Source of the DNA: Microbacterium sp. ET2 | Lineage (GTDB): Bacteria; Actinomycetota; Actinomycetes; Actinomycetales; Microbacteriaceae | Direction of reading: 5' to 3' | Assembly: GCF_030347395.1 (NCBI RefSeq) | Contig: NZ_CP128170.1 | Span: 1,364,001-1,428,000, forward strand | Length of the DNA: 64,000 nt | Shown here: piece by piece, positions 52,225 to 59,636 of the stretch | Numbering within the stretch: the first letter of the stretch is position 1 | Layout: each line of letters starts with the position of its first letter | The notes under the pieces: model-generated | Seen by the model: only the letters and a program-made list of their open reading frames with translations | Databases searched by the model: none | Told to the model about the DNA's origin: nothing | Position numbers and translations under genes: made by a program

Positions 52225-53111
52225 TCGTAGAAGCCTCGCCCGGTCTTTCGGCCGAGGCGTCCGTCGGCGACCATGCGGCGCAGCAGATCGGGCGGAGCGA
52301 AGCGGTCGCCGAGGGTGGCGTGCAGCTCTTCGGCGATGGCGAGGCGGACGTCGAGGCCGACGATGTCGGTGGTGCGGAGAGGTCCTGCGGGGTGACGGTA
52401 GCCGAGCTCCATGGCCGCGTCGATGTCGGCCGGGCTCGCGACGCCGGCTTCGACCATGCGCATGGCCTCGAGCGCGAGCGCGAGGCCGAGGCGGCTGGAG
52501 GCGAAGCCGGGCGCGTCGGAGACGACGATCGGGGTTTTGCCGATCGCGGCGACCCAGCCGCGCGCACTCTCCACGACTTCCGGCGCCGTGGCGTCGCCGA
52601 CGACGATCTCGACCAGGCGCGACGCGGGCACGGGGTTGAAGAAGTGCAGCCCCAGGAACCGGGCGGGGCGCGCCAGCGCGCCCGCGAGCGCGGCGATGCC
52701 GATCGACGAGGTGTTGGTGGCGAGCACGGCGTCGCCCACGACCGCCTCGAGGCGCGCCAGGGCATCGCGCTTGAGCGCACGGTCTTCGGGCACGGCTTCG
52801 ATGACGAGCCCCGCGCCCGCGACGTCGGTCACGTCGATGGAGGAATGGACGGATGCGGCGAGCTCGGCCTCCGCGCGGTCGGTCATCCCACGACGGATCG
52901 AGTCGCCGATACTGGCCAGGATGCGTCCGCGCGCAGCCTCGGCCGCCTCGGCGTCGCGCTCCACGACCGTCACCTGCGAGCCGGCGAGGACGAACGCGTG
53001 GGCGATCCCGGCACCCATGCGTCCGCCGCCGAGCACCCCGACCCGCGGGGGCGCCGCGACGGGGCGGGTCGGGACGTCGGGGCGGGGCGCTGCCTCAGCG
53101 GCATCCGTCAT
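52209..53111 (-). CDS. paaH: 3-hydroxyadipyl-CoA dehydrogenase PaaH
   Basis: A 300-residue 3-hydroxyacyl-CoA dehydrogenase. The NAD motif is [20 protein letters not shown], the active-site region is [18 protein letters not shown], and the C-terminal domain includes [20 protein letters not shown]. It oxidises 3-hydroxyadipyl-CoA late in the phenylacetate route. It overlaps the upstream enoyl-CoA hydratase gene by ATGA and paaZ by GTGA or more. Confidence 0.92.
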   Translation of the reverse strand: MTDAAEAAPRPDVPTRPVAAPPRVGVLGGGRMGAGIAHAFVLAGSQVTVVERDAEAAEAARGRILASIGDSIRRGMTDRAEAELAASVHSSIDVTDVAGAGLVIEAVPEDRALKRDALARLEAVVGDAVLATNTSSIGIAALAGALARPARFLGLHFFNPVPASRLVEIVVGDATAPEVVESARGWVAAIGKTPIVVSDAPGFASSRLGLALALEAMRMVEAGVASPADIDAAMELGYRHPAGPLRTTDIVGLDVRLAIAEELHATLGDRFAPPDLLRRMVADGRLGRKTGRGFYEWSTP

Positions 53112-53848
53112 CGGGTTCTCCGTTCGAGGAAGGTGGTCATGCGGCGGATCTTCTCCGGGCTTTCGAACAGCTCGGCCTGCAGTTCGTTCACAAGCGCCGG
53201 CTGGTCGAGCGGTTCGGTCTGGAGCACCTGTTTGGTGCGGCGGGTGGCGAGGGGGTCGTTGCGGGCGATGCGGTCGGCGAGCGCGTGTGCGGCGGCGAGG
53301 AGGTCATCCGCCGGGTGCAGCGACGACACGAGCCCCCACGACAGCGCCTCGTCGGCGTCGAGGATCCGTCCGGTGAGGAGCAGCTCCGCGGCGCGCGCCT
53401 CACCGACGATCGCGGGAAGGCGCCAGGTCGCACCAGCGGCGGCGATGATGCCCAGTCCGGTCTCGGGATTGCCGATCTTCAGCGCCGGCGTCGCGATGCG
53501 GAGGTCGGCGGCGTAGGCGAGCTCGGCCCCGCCGCCGAGGGCGTAGCCGTGGAGCGCGGCGATCACGGGCATCGGGAGGGCGCGGATGCGGGTGAAGACC
53601 GCCTGGTTGATCGCCCGGCGCGCGTCGGCAGCGCGGCGGTCGCGCAGCTCGGCGATGTCGGCGCCCGAGGCGAACACGCCACCCGAGCCGGCGAGGAGGA
53701 GGACGCGAGGCTCACGCTCGAGCTCGGCGCAGACCGCGTGCAGCGCGTCGACGGTGGCCTGGTCGATGGCATTGCGCACCTCGGGGCGGTCGAGGGTGAC
53801 GACGCTCCGGTCGCCGATGTGCTCGACGCGGAGGGGTGAGCGGGTCAT
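53108..53848 (-). CDS. Enoyl-CoA hydratase/isomerase, PaaF/PaaG-like
   Basis: A 246-residue crotonase-family protein. The oxyanion-hole region is ALHGYALGGGAELAYAADLR and the second catalytic Glu region is IGNPETGLGIIAAAGATWRL. Both hydratase glutamates appear present, favouring a PaaF-type 2,3-dehydroadipyl-CoA hydratase over the PaaG isomerase. The ATG at 53848 is 33 bp from a PaaR-type site. It leads the operon with paaH, paaZ and paaI. The paaJ thiolase and paaK ligase are not in the window. Confidence 0.88.
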   Translation of the reverse strand: MTRSPLRVEHIGDRSVVTLDRPEVRNAIDQATVDALHAVCAELEREPRVLLLAGSGGVFASGADIAELRDRRAADARRAINQAVFTRIRALPMPVIAALHGYALGGGAELAYAADLRIATPALKIGNPETGLGIIAAAGATWRLPAIVGEARAAELLLTGRILDADEALSWGLVSSLHPADDLLAAAHALADRIARNDPLATRRTKQVLQTEPLDQPALVNELQAELFESPEKIRRMTTFLERRTR

Positions 53849-53880
53849 CCGGGGCCTTCCGCTTCGTCGCGAATATGTTG

Positions 53881-53903
53881 CAGACCGATCGTTCAGTAAT
53901 TCT
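53881..53903 (-). promoter_or_regulatory. Putative PaaR-type operator upstream of the enoyl-CoA hydratase-paaHZI operon
   Basis: CAGACCGATCGTTCAGTAAT plus three bases (TCT) is nearly identical to the site before paaA. The core TGAACG-AT-CGGTCT is a pseudo-palindrome similar to known TetR-type PaaR sites. It suggests that one regulator controls both paa operons. Confidence 0.65.
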
Positions 53904-53940
53904 GTCAGGCGGCGGTGCCGCGTGCAACGATGGGACGGGA

Positions 53941-54433
53941 TCAGGTGCCCAGAGCGCTTCCCCATTTCCGGAGAATCCGGACGAGGGCATCGCGATCAGC
54001 CGCATCGAGCGAGGCGAGGAGACGGCGCTCGTTCTCCATGTGCGCGTCGAAGGCGCGGTCGATGAGAGCGCGCCCGTCCTCCGTGAGCGCGACCAGCCGA
54101 CCGCGGCCATCGACGTCGCTGCCGCGGCGGCGCACGAGCCCCGCCGACTCGAGCCGATCCAGCCGCTTGGAAACGGCTCCGCTCGTGACCATCGTCTGGG
54201 CGGCGAGCTCGCTCGGATTGAGCTCTCCGGAGCGACGCAGGGTGGCCAGCACGTCGAACTCACCCTCCCCGAGCCCGAACTCGCGGTAGAGGCCGATGAG
54301 CCTGCTCGCGTACGGCGTCGTTGACGCGCGCGAGCCGCCCGATGACCTCGATCGGCGACGTGTCGACATGCGGTCGCGCGGCGCGCCACTGGGACCGGAT
54401 GCGATCGACGTGATCCCCTCGCGTTTCGGACAT
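53941..54433 (-). pseudogene. MarR-family regulator split by a 1-base insertion
   Basis: From ATG 54433 the frame reads MSETRGDHVDRIRSQWRAAR, then PHVDTSPIEVIGRLARVNDA. An extra base at about 54313 throws it out of frame. The next frame continues as YASRLIGLYREFGLGEGEFD and the winged helix ELNPSELAAQTMVTSGAVSK, ending at 53941. The corrected protein is 163 residues, normal for MarR. It is divergent from an EamA transporter, and palindromes with CTTC/GAAG arms lie between them. No intact frame covers the whole gene, so a simple gene caller would miss its N-terminus. Confidence 0.8.
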
Positions 54434-54463
54434 GGGTGGATTCTATCTTCCGCAGAAGCTACA

Positions 54464-55387
54464 ATGTCTTCCATGGAAGCTAAATGGCGCTGGCTGCTCG
54501 TGACGGCGGTGGCCCCGATCAGCTGGGGTGCGACGTACTTCGTGACCCGGCACTTCCTCCCCGCGGACGCCCCGCTCTGGGGCGCCGCCCTGCGGGCGCT
54601 CCCCGCGGGTCTTCTCCTCCTTCTCATCGCGCGGCGTCTGCCGCGCGGCGCCTGGTGGTGGAAGGCCGTGATCCTCGGCATCCTGAACTTCGGCGCCTTC
54701 TTCGTGCTCGTCTACCTCGCCGCGCAGCTCCTGCCCACATCGATGGCGGCATCCGTGATGGCGCTCGCGCCCGTCGTGCTGGGCATCATCGCGTGGCCGC
54801 TCCTCGGACAGCGACCGACAGCCGCAGCGGGCGTGGCCGTGCTCGTGGGAGTCGTCGGCGCCGTCCTGCTCATCGGTGCGGCCACCGGCGGCATCGATCC
54901 CCTCGGCGCGGGGGTGTCGCTCACCGCGCTCGTGCTGTCGTCGCTGGGCGCGGTCCTCACCACGCGCTGGCGCGACGACATTCCGCTCCTGGCCACGACG
55001 TCCTGGCAGTTGATCGCGGGCGGCGCAACCCTTTTGGCGGTCGCAATCGTCGTCGAGGGACCGCCCCCGGCCGTGTCGGTGAGCAGTGCGACAGCGTACG
55101 CGGCCATCGCGGTCGTCGCGACGGCGCTGGCCTTCCTCTGCTGGTTCGCAGGGCTCCGCCACCTCTCCGCGTCGACCGTGGGCACGGTCGGACTCCTGAA
55201 CCCGGCCACCGGAGTGGTCCTCGGAGTGGCGCTCGCGGGCGAGTCGCTCACCACACTGCAGATCATCGGCCTCGTGCTGATCGGAGCGGCGATCCTCCTC
55301 ACGCAGCGCCGCGCTCACCGGCCCGCCCGGCGTCCCTTCTCAGGCGCCCCCGCGCTCGCCGTTCCGGCGAGCGCTGTGCGAGAGTGA
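54464..55387 (+). CDS. EamA/DMT-family transporter
   Basis: A protein of about 307 residues (304 from the ATG at 54473) with ten predicted membrane helices in two EamA repeats (AVAPISWGATYFVTRHFLPA; ATALAFLCWFAGLRHLSAST; GLLNPATGVVLGVALAGESL). DMT transporters export small metabolites or toxic compounds. It is divergent from the split MarR gene with shared palindromes and ends 4 bp before the TetR gene, with which it may be co-transcribed. Confidence 0.9.
   Translation: MSSMEAKWRWLLVTAVAPISWGATYFVTRHFLPADAPLWGAALRALPAGLLLLLIARRLPRGAWWWKAVILGILNFGAFFVLVYLAAQLLPTSMAASVMALAPVVLGIIAWPLLGQRPTAAAGVAVLVGVVGAVLLIGAATGGIDPLGAGVSLTALVLSSLGAVLTTRWRDDIPLLATTSWQLIAGGATLLAVAIVVEGPPPAVSVSSATAYAAIAVVATALAFLCWFAGLRHLSASTVGTVGLLNPATGVVLGVALAGESLTTLQIIGLVLIGAAILLTQRRAHRPARRPFSGAPALAVPASAVRE
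54468..54479. promoter_or_regulatory. Palindromic operator candidate between marR and the EamA transporter
   Basis: CTTCCATGGAAG is a perfect 12-bp palindrome at the EamA start codon region. A second site CTTC-CGCA-GAAG lies at 54447-54458. Both sit between the divergent MarR and transporter genes and share the arms CTTC/GAAG, consistent with MarR binding. Confidence 0.5.
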
Positions 55388-55391
55388 GCGG

Positions 55392-56018
55392 ATGACGAGC
55401 GACACCGCGGCCGCCGGCGCCGCGCCGCGCGGGCGGCGGGGACGGCCCGGCAACGACCGCGAGCACGTGCTCGCCGTCGCGGTCGCGCTCTTCATCGAAA
55501 AGGGGTACGACGCCACATCGGTCTCCGACCTCGCCGACCGGCTGGGAGTGACGAAGTCGGCGCTGTACCACCACTTCTCCTCGAAGGACGAGCTGCTCGG
55601 CCTCGCCCTCGACGACGCCCTCACCGCCTTGGAGGGGGTCTTCGATGACCCGGCCGCCGAGGCGGGTGCGCAGCTCGAGCGGGTGATCCGCGGCGCGGTT
55701 GCTGTCCTGGTCCACAAGCTGCCGGAGGTGACTCTGCTGCTGCGCGTGCGCGGCAACGGGGTTGTCGAGCAGGCGGCCCTCGAGCGCCGCCGGGCGTTCG
55801 ATCACCGGGTCGCCGAGGTCGTCACCCGCGCTCAGAGCGAGGGGATGCTGCGCTCCGACGTCGACGCCGCCGTCGCCACCCGACTCCTGTTCGGCATGGT
55901 CAACTCGCTCACCGAGTGGTACCGCCCGGGCGGCGCACTCGATGCCGATTCTCTGGCCGACTCAGTGCTCGCCACGGCCCTCGAGGGCCTCCGGCCCCGC
56001 CCACTCAGGGAGCCGTGA
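55392..56018 (+). CDS. TetR-family regulator, candidate PaaR
   Basis: A 208-residue TetR protein with HTH SVSDLADRLGVTKSALYHHF (residues about 43-62) preceded by a basic tail (PRGRRGRPGND). The ligand domain (LLLRVRGNG, FDHRVAEVV) resembles PaaR/FadR-type regulators that sense acyl-CoA compounds. Because the two paa operons share a TetR-like site and this is the nearest TetR gene, it is the best candidate for PaaR, sensing phenylacetyl-CoA. It overlaps the convergent ArsR gene by 14 bp. Confidence 0.82.
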   Translation: MTSDTAAAGAAPRGRRGRPGNDREHVLAVAVALFIEKGYDATSVSDLADRLGVTKSALYHHFSSKDELLGLALDDALTALEGVFDDPAAEAGAQLERVIRGAVAVLVHKLPEVTLLLRVRGNGVVEQAALERRRAFDHRVAEVVTRAQSEGMLRSDVDAAVATRLLFGMVNSLTEWYRPGGALDADSLADSVLATALEGLRPRPLREP

Positions 56019-56355
56019 GGACCGCCGCGACCGAGGGCAGCGCCTCGGGCTGGAGCCGGTAGTACGCCCAGGTGCCGCGCTGCGAGCGGGAGAGGAACCC
56101 GGCGCGGGTCAGCACCTTCAGGTGGTGCGACACCGTGGGCTGGGCGAGGCCCAGCGGTTCGATGAGGTCGCATACGCAGGCCTCCTGGTCGGGCGAGGAC
56201 GCCACGATCGACAGGAGCCGCAGCCTGGCCGGGTCGGCGAGCGCCTTCAGCTGCGTCGCCAGGCTCTCCGCGTCGTCGGGCCCCAGCGGCTCGCGCGTGA
56301 GGGGCGCGCAGCACACAGCGGTCGAAGCGTCGATGAGCGGCAGAGCGGTGGCCAT
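56005..56355 (-). CDS. arsR: ArsR-family metal(loid)-responsive repressor
   Basis: A 116-residue ArsR/SmtB repressor with winged helix EPLGLAQPTVSHHLKVLTRA. Candidate metal or As(III) ligands are Cys15-Cys16 (TAVCCAP) near the N-terminus and the pair in QEACVCDLIE. It is divergent from the flavoprotein gene, and the gap contains an array of ATCGAT sites (56358-56422) that it should bind. It probably derepresses the flavoprotein-acetyltransferase operon in response to arsenite or a related compound. Confidence 0.88.
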   Translation of the reverse strand: MATALPLIDASTAVCCAPLTREPLGPDDAESLATQLKALADPARLRLLSIVASSPDQEACVCDLIEPLGLAQPTVSHHLKVLTRAGFLSRSQRGTWAYYRLQPEALPSVAAVLTAP

Positions 56356-56357
56356 AC

Positions 56358-56422
56358 ATCGATGCTAATCGATATTGACAATCATCGATAGACCCTCCCA
56401 TACTGAATCGACGTTCATCGAT
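56358..56422. promoter_or_regulatory. ArsR operator array of ATCGAT palindromes
   Basis: ATCGAT occurs at 56358-56363, 56368-56373, 56384-56389 and 56417-56422, and a degenerate ATCGAC at 56407-56412. All lie between the divergent arsR (56355) and flavoprotein (56438) starts. The density suggests several dimers bind cooperatively. Confidence 0.6.
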
Positions 56423-56437
56423 ATGGAAGGTTCCGGG

Positions 56438-57745
56438 ATGACACTCCTCGACCTCGCCCCGCGCACGCGCACGACGCCGCGGCTGGCCACACTCCCCGTC
56501 GCCATCATCGGCGCCGGCCCGATCGGACTCGCCGCCGCAGCCCACCTGGCCGAGCGCGGCATCGCGTTCGAGGTCTACGAGGCCGGGTCCGCACCCGCTT
56601 CCGGCGTTCGACTCTGGGGACACACCCGCCTGTTCTCTCCTTGGCGCCACCTCATCGACCCGACGGCGCAGCGTCTGCTCGAACGCCACGGCTGGGCGTC
56701 TCCCACCGACCTCGACATCGCTCCGACGGGTCACGAACTCGCCGACCTGGTGCTGGAGCCGCTTGCCGCACTCGACGAGATCGCTCCGCACGTGCAGTAC
56801 GGCACCCGGGTGGTGGCCGTCACCCGCGAGGGCATGGACCGGACGCGCACCGCGGGCCGCGCCGACGCCCCCTTCCTCCTGCGCGTCGACCGCGGCGGTG
56901 AGATCGTCGACCTCACCGCCCGCGCGGTGATCGACGCCTCAGGCACGTACACGACGCCGAACCCGCTCGCCTCCTCCGGCCTCGACCCCCTCGGTGCCGC
57001 TGAGGTATCCGACCGCATCCTGCACGCCCTTCCCGACGTGAACGGTCGGGATCGCGCTCGGTTCGCCGGCCGCGACGTCACGGTCGTGGGCGCCGGGCAC
57101 TCCGCGGCGAACACCCTGATCGCCCTGGCGGCCCTGGCCGACGAAGAGCCCGACACCCGCGTGACGTGGCTCATCCGCAACGCCGGCGCCGTCCGCGTCA
57201 CCACCTCCCCCGACGACGAGCTCGCCGACCGGGCGCGCCTGGGGTCGCGGGTCGACGCGCTCGTCGACACCGGCCGCATCCGCCGCGTCGACTCGTTCGA
57301 GATCTCGCGGGTCGCTCCCCACGACGGCGGCGTCCGGCTGCTCGGCACCCGCCGCGGCGACCCTGCGCACCACGACACCGACCTCGTCCTCGCCGCCACG
57401 GGGTTCCGTCCCGACCTCGACATGCTCCGCGAGATCCGCCTCGACCTCGACGAGATCGTCGAAGCACCCGCACGTCTCGCCCCGCTCATCGATCCGAATG
57501 TCCACACGTGCGGCACGGTCGAGCCTCACGGATTCGCCGAGCTGCGGCATCCCGAACCCGGCTTCTTCCTCGCGGGCATGAAGTCCTACGGCCGTGCGCC
57601 GACGTTCCTCCTCGCGACCGGCTACGAGCAGGTGCGCTCGATCGTCGCGTGGATGGCCGGCGACATGGCCGCGGCGACCACCGTCGCCCTCGCCCTGCCG
57701 TCCACCGGAGTGTGCTCGACCGACCTCGGAGGTTCGTGCTGCTGA
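56438..57745 (+). CDS. FAD/NAD(P)-binding flavoprotein of the ars locus with C-terminal Cys tail
   Basis: A 435-residue flavoprotein. The FAD motif is VAIIGAGPIGLAAAAHLAER, the NAD(P) motif is VTVVGAGHSAANTLIALAAL, and DLVLAATGFRPDLDMLREI is typical of monooxygenase-like flavoproteins. The C-terminus ends VCSTDLGGSCC, with three cysteines that could bind As(III). GGAAGG precedes the ATG at 56438. It is regulated with arsR and coupled to the acetyltransferase by TGATG. A role in oxidising or sensing organic or inorganic arsenic is inferred; similar genes occur in other ars operons, but the substrate is not known to me. Confidence 0.82.
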   Translation: MTLLDLAPRTRTTPRLATLPVAIIGAGPIGLAAAAHLAERGIAFEVYEAGSAPASGVRLWGHTRLFSPWRHLIDPTAQRLLERHGWASPTDLDIAPTGHELADLVLEPLAALDEIAPHVQYGTRVVAVTREGMDRTRTAGRADAPFLLRVDRGGEIVDLTARAVIDASGTYTTPNPLASSGLDPLGAAEVSDRILHALPDVNGRDRARFAGRDVTVVGAGHSAANTLIALAALADEEPDTRVTWLIRNAGAVRVTTSPDDELADRARLGSRVDALVDTGRIRRVDSFEISRVAPHDGGVRLLGTRRGDPAHHDTDLVLAATGFRPDLDMLREIRLDLDEIVEAPARLAPLIDPNVHTCGTVEPHGFAELRHPEPGFFLAGMKSYGRAPTFLLATGYEQVRSIVAWMAGDMAAATTVALALPSTGVCSTDLGGSCC

Positions 57746-58251
57746 TGGTCTCGGTGCGCGCGATGACGGCGGAGGACTGGCCGCGCGTCGAGGCGATCCT
57801 CGGAGAGGGCATCGCCGAGGGCGAAGCCACCTTCGAAAGCACGGTCCCGTCGTGGCAGCAGTTCGACGCCGGCAAGATCGCCCATCCACGCTTCGTCGCA
57901 GAACTCGACGGCAGAGTGGTCGGATGGGTGGCCGCGTCGCGCGTCTCCGCGCGCGAGGTGTACCGGGGCGTCATCGAGCACTCGGTGTACGTCGACTCCC
58001 GCGCCCGGGGCCGCGGGATCGGCGCCGCTCTGCTCCGGGCGTTTCTGAATGCCGCCGACGAGGCCGGGTTCTGGACGGTGCAGTCGAGCATCTTCCCCGA
58101 GAACGTCGCGAGCCTGCGGTTGCACGAGCGGGCCGGATTCCGCGTCGTCGGCACCCGCGAGCGGATCGCACAGTCGACGAACGGCCCGCACGCCGGCCAG
58201 TGGCGGTCGACGGTGTTCCTCGAGCGTCGGTCATCCGAGAACGGCATCTGA
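57745..58251 (+). CDS. arsN1: GNAT acetyltransferase, ArsN1-like
   Basis: A 168-residue GNAT protein of the phosphinothricin/arsinothricin acetyltransferase group. Motifs are EGIAEGEATFESTVPSW near the N-terminus, the acetyl-CoA loop VDSRARGRGIGAALLRAFLN, and SIFPENVASLRLHERAGFRV. ArsN1 proteins acetylate the amino group of arsinothricin, detoxifying this antibiotic; other members detoxify phosphinothricin. It overlaps the flavoprotein stop by one base and precedes the ArsR-ArsC fusion by 27 bp. Confidence 0.78.
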   Translation: MVSVRAMTAEDWPRVEAILGEGIAEGEATFESTVPSWQQFDAGKIAHPRFVAELDGRVVGWVAASRVSAREVYRGVIEHSVYVDSRARGRGIGAALLRAFLNAADEAGFWTVQSSIFPENVASLRLHERAGFRVVGTRERIAQSTNGPHAGQWRSTVFLERRSSENGI

Positions 58252-58263
58252 GGACCGCCAGCG

Positions 58264-58281
58264 CATAGACTTCCGTCTATG
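58264..58281. promoter_or_regulatory. ArsR-type operator overlapping the start codon of the arsR-arsC fusion
   Basis: CATAGAC-TTCC-GTCTATG is a perfect 7-bp inverted repeat with a 4-bp spacer. The ATG at 58279 is inside it. Translation probably begins at or very near the transcript start, and binding would block transcription directly. Confidence 0.7.
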
Positions 58282-59166
58282 GGTACGGGGACGGATGACG
58301 CGGGGCTGACCCTCCTCGCCGACCCCACGCGCGCACGGATCGTGCGGATGATGCGGGACAGCACGGATGGACGCGTGCTCGTCGGGCGGCTCGCCGAGGC
58401 GCTGGGCCTGCGTCAGCCCACGGTCAGCCACCACATGGCCGCACTTCACGCCGAGGGCATCGTGCGGCGAGAGAAGGAAGGCCGGCGCGTCTGGTACTCG
58501 CTCGACGCCGCGCAGGAAGACCGCGTCAGCGCTCTCCTCGGCCCGGCGACACCGGCGGGCGACGCCGACCTGTCGCGCGTCGTCGACGACCTGACGGCCC
58601 GCTATCGCGGCGTGTTCAGCCCCGAGACCGTCGCACGCTACGTCACCGACAGTCATCGTATGCTCACGGCGGCCGGGCGGCCCGCGCTCGAAGCCTCGCG
58701 CACGGCTTCCTTCGCGGCATCCCGGCTCGATGACCTGACCCGGATCGAGGGTCACGCGCCCGATCGGCCTTCGGTGCTGTTCGTGTGCGTGCAGAACGCC
58801 GGGCGTTCGCAGATCGCCGCCGGCATCCTCCGCCAGCTCGCCGGCGACCGGGTCATCGTTCGGACGGCCGGGTCTGCTCCCGCCGCCGACGTGCGCTCCT
58901 CGATCGTTCATGCCCTCGACGAGATCGGGGTGCCGATCGGCGGCGAATTCCCGAAGCCGCTCAGCGACGAGGCGGTGCGTGCCGCGGACTGGGTCATCAC
59001 GATGGGCTGCGGCGACGCGTGCCCGGTCTACCCCGGTCGCCGCTACCTCGACTGGGACCTCGAAGACCCCGTCGGCAAGCCCGCCGCGACCGTGCGCCGC
59101 ATCCGCGACGACATCGAATCGCGCGTGCGCGACCTTCTTCCGGAGCTCGTGGAGACATCCGTCTAG
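58279..59166 (+). CDS. Fused ArsR repressor - arsenate reductase (LMW-PTP type)
   Basis: A 295-residue fusion. Residues 1-90 are an ArsR-type winged helix (LADPTRARIVRMMR, RQPTVSHHMAALHAEGIVRR). Residues about 95-155 form a small helical domain (VFSPETVARYVTDSHRMLTA) also found at the N-terminus of the ArsC at 59633. Residues 163-295 are a low-molecular-weight-phosphatase-type arsenate reductase with P-loop Cys170-X5-Arg176 (CVQNAGR) and Cys244/Cys248 (TMGCGDACP). A perfect palindrome overlaps its start. It is predicted to bind that site and to reduce arsenate itself, linking sensing and catalysis. Confidence 0.9.
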   Translation: MGTGTDDAGLTLLADPTRARIVRMMRDSTDGRVLVGRLAEALGLRQPTVSHHMAALHAEGIVRREKEGRRVWYSLDAAQEDRVSALLGPATPAGDADLSRVVDDLTARYRGVFSPETVARYVTDSHRMLTAAGRPALEASRTASFAASRLDDLTRIEGHAPDRPSVLFVCVQNAGRSQIAAGILRQLAGDRVIVRTAGSAPAADVRSSIVHALDEIGVPIGGEFPKPLSDEAVRAADWVITMGCGDACPVYPGRRYLDWDLEDPVGKPAATVRRIRDDIESRVRDLLPELVETSV

Positions 59167-59172
59167 AAGATT

Positions 59173-59190
59173 CATAGATCACGGTCTATG
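59173..59190. promoter_or_regulatory. Second ArsR-type operator, upstream of arsC
   Basis: CATAGAT-CACG-GTCTATG matches the operator at 58264-58281 in both arms (6 of 7 pairs) and in spacer length. It lies 33 bp upstream of the arsC start, so the fusion protein probably controls arsC too. Confidence 0.65.
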
Positions 59191-59222
59191 CTTTTCTCAT
59201 CCGCGAAGAAAGGGAGGACCGG

Positions 59223-59636
59223 ATGTCCGCCAAGCCCACCGTCCTGTTCGTCTGCGTCCACAACGCCGGAAGGTCGCAGATGGCGGCCGGCTTCCTCCGC
59301 GAGCTGGGGGGCGACCGCATCGAGGTGCTCTCGGCCGGATCCGAGCCGAAGGATCAGATCAACCCCGTGGCCGTCGAGGCGATGGCCGAGGAAGGCATCG
59401 ACATCGCGGGCCAGCAGCCCAAGATCCTGACCGTCGAGGCTGTGAAGGAGTCCGACGTCGTCATCACGATGGGATGCGGCGACGCCTGCCCGATCTTCCC
59501 CGGCAAGCGCTACGAGGACTGGGAGCTGGAAGACCCCGCCGGTCAGGGCATCGACTCCGTCCGCCGCATCCGTGACGACATCCGGGGCCGGATCGAGAAC
59601 CTGGTCGCGGAACTCGTCCCGGCGAGCGCGTCATGA
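59223..59636 (+). CDS. arsC: Arsenate reductase ArsC (LMW-PTP type)
   Basis: A 137-residue single-domain ArsC. The P-loop is FVCVHNAGRSQ (Cys11, Arg17) and the second redox cysteines are Cys85 and Cys89 in TMGCGDACPIFPGKRYEDW. It reduces arsenate to arsenite; electrons come from thioredoxin or mycothiol, which the sequence does not settle. AAGGGAGG precedes the ATG. It overlaps the next arsC gene by ATGA. The operator at 59173-59190 lies upstream. Confidence 0.93.
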   Translation: MSAKPTVLFVCVHNAGRSQMAAGFLRELGGDRIEVLSAGSEPKDQINPVAVEAMAEEGIDIAGQQPKILTVEAVKESDVVITMGCGDACPIFPGKRYEDWELEDPAGQGIDSVRRIRDDIRGRIENLVAELVPASAS

